This document shows, piece after piece, positions 62,329 through 64,000 of a stretch of 64,000 bases of DNA. Position 1 is the first letter of the stretch. Every line of letters begins with the position of its first letter. Origin of the DNA: Aestuariibius sp. HNIBRBA575 (GTDB lineage Bacteria > Pseudomonadota > Alphaproteobacteria > Rhodobacterales > Rhodobacteraceae); NCBI RefSeq assembly GCF_040932005.1, contig NZ_CP162414.1:1019501-1083500 (forward strand). Reading direction: 5' to 3'. The notes under the pieces are model-generated. The model worked only from the letters and a program-made list of their open reading frames with translations, was not told the origin of the DNA and did not search any database. Made by a program: the position numbers and the translations under genes.

Positions 62329-64000
62329 GCAGACGAAAACCATCGCGGAAACGAAGAATTTCATCGTCCTCGACAAGTACAACAAGGAATGGGACGCCGC
62401 AGATCGGTATCAGAGCGAAGATGATCTGGAACGTGAGTTGGTTCAGGACCTGGTCAATCAGGGCTATGAATTTATGCCTGCACTCACGACCCAAGAAGCC
62501 ATGCTCGCCAACGTTCGGGTGCAGCTAGAAGAACTGAACAACGTCAAGTTTTCGAATGAAGAATGGAAGCGTTTTGCCGAGACTTACCTAGACAAACCCA
62601 GCGACAACCTCGTCGACAAAACCCGCAAGATCCACGACGATTATATCCATGATTTCGTCTTTGACGACGGGCGCATTCAGAACATCTACCTCGTCGACAA
62701 AAAGAACAAGGCGCGCAACAAACTGCAGGTGATCAAGCAGTTCGAGCAAGTGGGCAGTCATTCCAATCGCTATGACGTGACGATCTTGGTCAATGGTTTG
62801 CCCTTGGTTCAAATTGAGCTGAAACGGCGCGGGGTGGCGATCCGAGAGGCGTTCAATCAGATCCACCGGTACAGCAAAGAGAGCTTCAACAGCGAAAATT
62901 CCCTGTTCAAGTTCCTGCAGCTTTTCGTGATTTCGAATGGCACCGACACCCGGTATTTCGCCAACACCACCAAGCGCAACAAAAACAGCTTTGACTTCAC
63001 CATGAACTGGGCGAAGTCGGACAACAGCTTGATCAAAGATCTGAAGGACTTCACCGCGACGTTCCTTCAGAAGCGCACACTGCTGAACGTTTTGCTGCAG
63101 TATTCGGTCTTCGATGTCAGCGACACATTGCTGGTCATGCGCCCCTACCAGATTGCTGCGACAGAACGCATTCTATGGAAGATCAAGAGTTCATTTGAGG
63201 CCAAAAACTGGAGAAAGCCAGAGGGTGGTGGCTTCATCTGGCACACCACTGGCTCTGGCAAGACCCTAACGAGTTTCAAGGCTGCGCGGTTAGCGACTGA
63301 GCTGGGATTTATCGACAAGGTTTTCTTCGTCGTGGACCGTAAGGATCTCGATTACCAGACCATGAAGGAATACCAGCGATTTTCCCCTGACAGTGTCAAC
63401 GGCTCTGACAGTACCGCCGGGTTGAAGCGCAACTTGAGTAAAGACGATAACAAAATCATCGTCACGACGATCCAGAAGCTGAATAATCTAATGAAATCAG
63501 AAGGCGATCTGCCGGTGTACGATCAGCAGGTGGTCTTCATTTTCGACGAGTGCCACCGCAGTCAGTTTGGCGAGGCGCAGAAGAACCTGAAAAAGAAGTT
63601 CAAGCGATTTTATCAGTTTGGCTTCACCGGAACACCGATCTTTCCTGAGAATGCACTGGGGGCTGAAACGACCGCCAGCGTGTTTGGACGTGAGTTGCAT
63701 TCCTATGTGATCACTGACGCCATTCGCGACGAAAAGGTTCTGAAATTCAAGGTCGACTACAACGATGTACGTCCCCGGTTTAAAGCCATTGAAACAGAGC
63801 AAGACGAAAAAAAGCTCAGCGCAGCTGAGAACAAGCAAGCGCTGCTTCATCAAGAACGTATTCGAGAAGTTTCGCAGTACATACTAAACAATTTCCGTCA
63901 GAAAACCCACCGAATGCATGCGGGAAGCAGTGGCTTCAACGCTATGTTCGCCGTCAGCAGTGTGGATGCGGCCAAGCTCTACTACGAAACCTTAAACGCT
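62321..64000 (+). CDS. hsdR: type I restriction enzyme endonuclease/translocase subunit (3' end off window)
   Basis: The first 560 residues are present; the gene runs past the right edge. The ATG at 62321 ([20 protein letters not shown]) mirrors the EcoR124I HsdR start and puts the nuclease residues at Asp152, Glu166 and Lys168 ([20 protein letters not shown]). That is one off the known 151/165/167. The helicase part begins with [20 protein letters not shown] (Walker A near 310) and includes [33 protein letters not shown] (DEAD-type box II) and [17 protein letters not shown] (motif III). It pumps DNA and cuts it at collision points. The ATG at 62312 is an alternative. Confidence 0.96.
   Translation, partial: MGEQTKTIAETKNFIVLDKYNKEWDAADRYQSEDDLERELVQDLVNQGYEFMPALTTQEAMLANVRVQLEELNNVKFSNEEWKRFAETYLDKPSDNLVDKTRKIHDDYIHDFVFDDGRIQNIYLVDKKNKARNKLQVIKQFEQVGSHSNRYDVTILVNGLPLVQIELKRRGVAIREAFNQIHRYSKESFNSENSLFKFLQLFVISNGTDTRYFANTTKRNKNSFDFTMNWAKSDNSLIKDLKDFTATFLQKRTLLNVLLQYSVFDVSDTLLVMRPYQIAATERILWKIKSSFEAKNWRKPEGGGFIWHTTGSGKTLTSFKAARLATELGFIDKVFFVVDRKDLDYQTMKEYQRFSPDSVNGSDSTAGLKRNLSKDDNKIIVTTIQKLNNLMKSEGDLPVYDQQVVFIFDECHRSQFGEAQKNLKKKFKRFYQFGFTGTPIFPENALGAETTASVFGRELHSYVITDAIRDEKVLKFKVDYNDVRPRFKAIETEQDEKKLSAAENKQALLHQERIREVSQYILNNFRQKTHRMHAGSSGFNAMFAVSSVDAAKLYYETLNA

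Overview
The window reads as chromosomal DNA of an alphaproteobacterium, most likely a marine Rhodobacterales (Roseobacter-clade) species. Supporting signs are a SAM-II riboswitch in front of metZ, separate glyQ/glyS subunits with a small membrane-anchored gene between them, a folB-folP-glmM run, a PtsP-type EI-Ntr, an aa3-type CtaD, and dense back-to-back gene packing. All identifications come from reading the translated sequence. No database search was run.

Bases 1-51,300 are ordinary core genome. From left to right: the start of a polyol/sugar ABC substrate-binding protein, flavin reductase, GNAT, EcsC, ptsP, lysC, GST, a hydrolase, the riboswitch-controlled metZ, folE2, a GSCFA/SGNH pair, trkH, a short chemoreceptor-like protein, a secreted trypsin-fold protein that has lost its catalytic residues, the glycyl-tRNA synthetase operon, a PPDK-like enzyme, a SleB-like hydrolase, folB-folP-glmM, ilvC with divergent twin AsnC/Lrp regulators, an aminotransferase, ubiH-like, a HAD phosphatase, GntR, a cellulose-synthase-like glycosyltransferase, carA, yqeY, ctaD, a homocysteine methyltransferase, an arsenate-detoxification operon (ArsR-ArsC fusion, GAPDH, ArsJ), lipB and a LytTR regulator.

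From tRNA-Leu(GAG) at 51,348 to the right edge the window is a mosaic accessory island. It starts with the C-terminal remnant of a large serine recombinase whose frame runs into the tRNA. An N-terminally truncated phage-type cytosine methyltransferase follows, then a tyrosine integrase beside a 3' fragment of tRNA-Cys, a winged-helix protein, and a HipBA toxin-antitoxin pair preceded by three evenly spaced operators. A 41-bp direct repeat occurs at 51,890 and again at 58,032, bracketing this 6-kb block.

Immediately after the second repeat comes the most interesting system: an excisionase-like HTH gene followed by hsdM-hsdS-prrC-hsdR (58,098 to beyond 64,000). Its order and sequence match the E. 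coli prr locus, in which an EcoR124/EcoprrI-type (type IC) restriction enzyme masks the tRNA-Lys anticodon nuclease PrrC. The PrrC homologue keeps the Walker motifs, the segment corresponding to the Lys-anticodon recognition peptide, and the Arg/Glu/His nuclease triad at nearly the same spacing. HsdS carries an exact 12-bp x3 TAEL spacer repeat of the kind that sets recognition-site spacing in EcoR124I/II. Restriction and back-up tRNA cleavage are therefore likely to form a two-tier phage defence here, beside a HipBA module and relics of at least two integration events.
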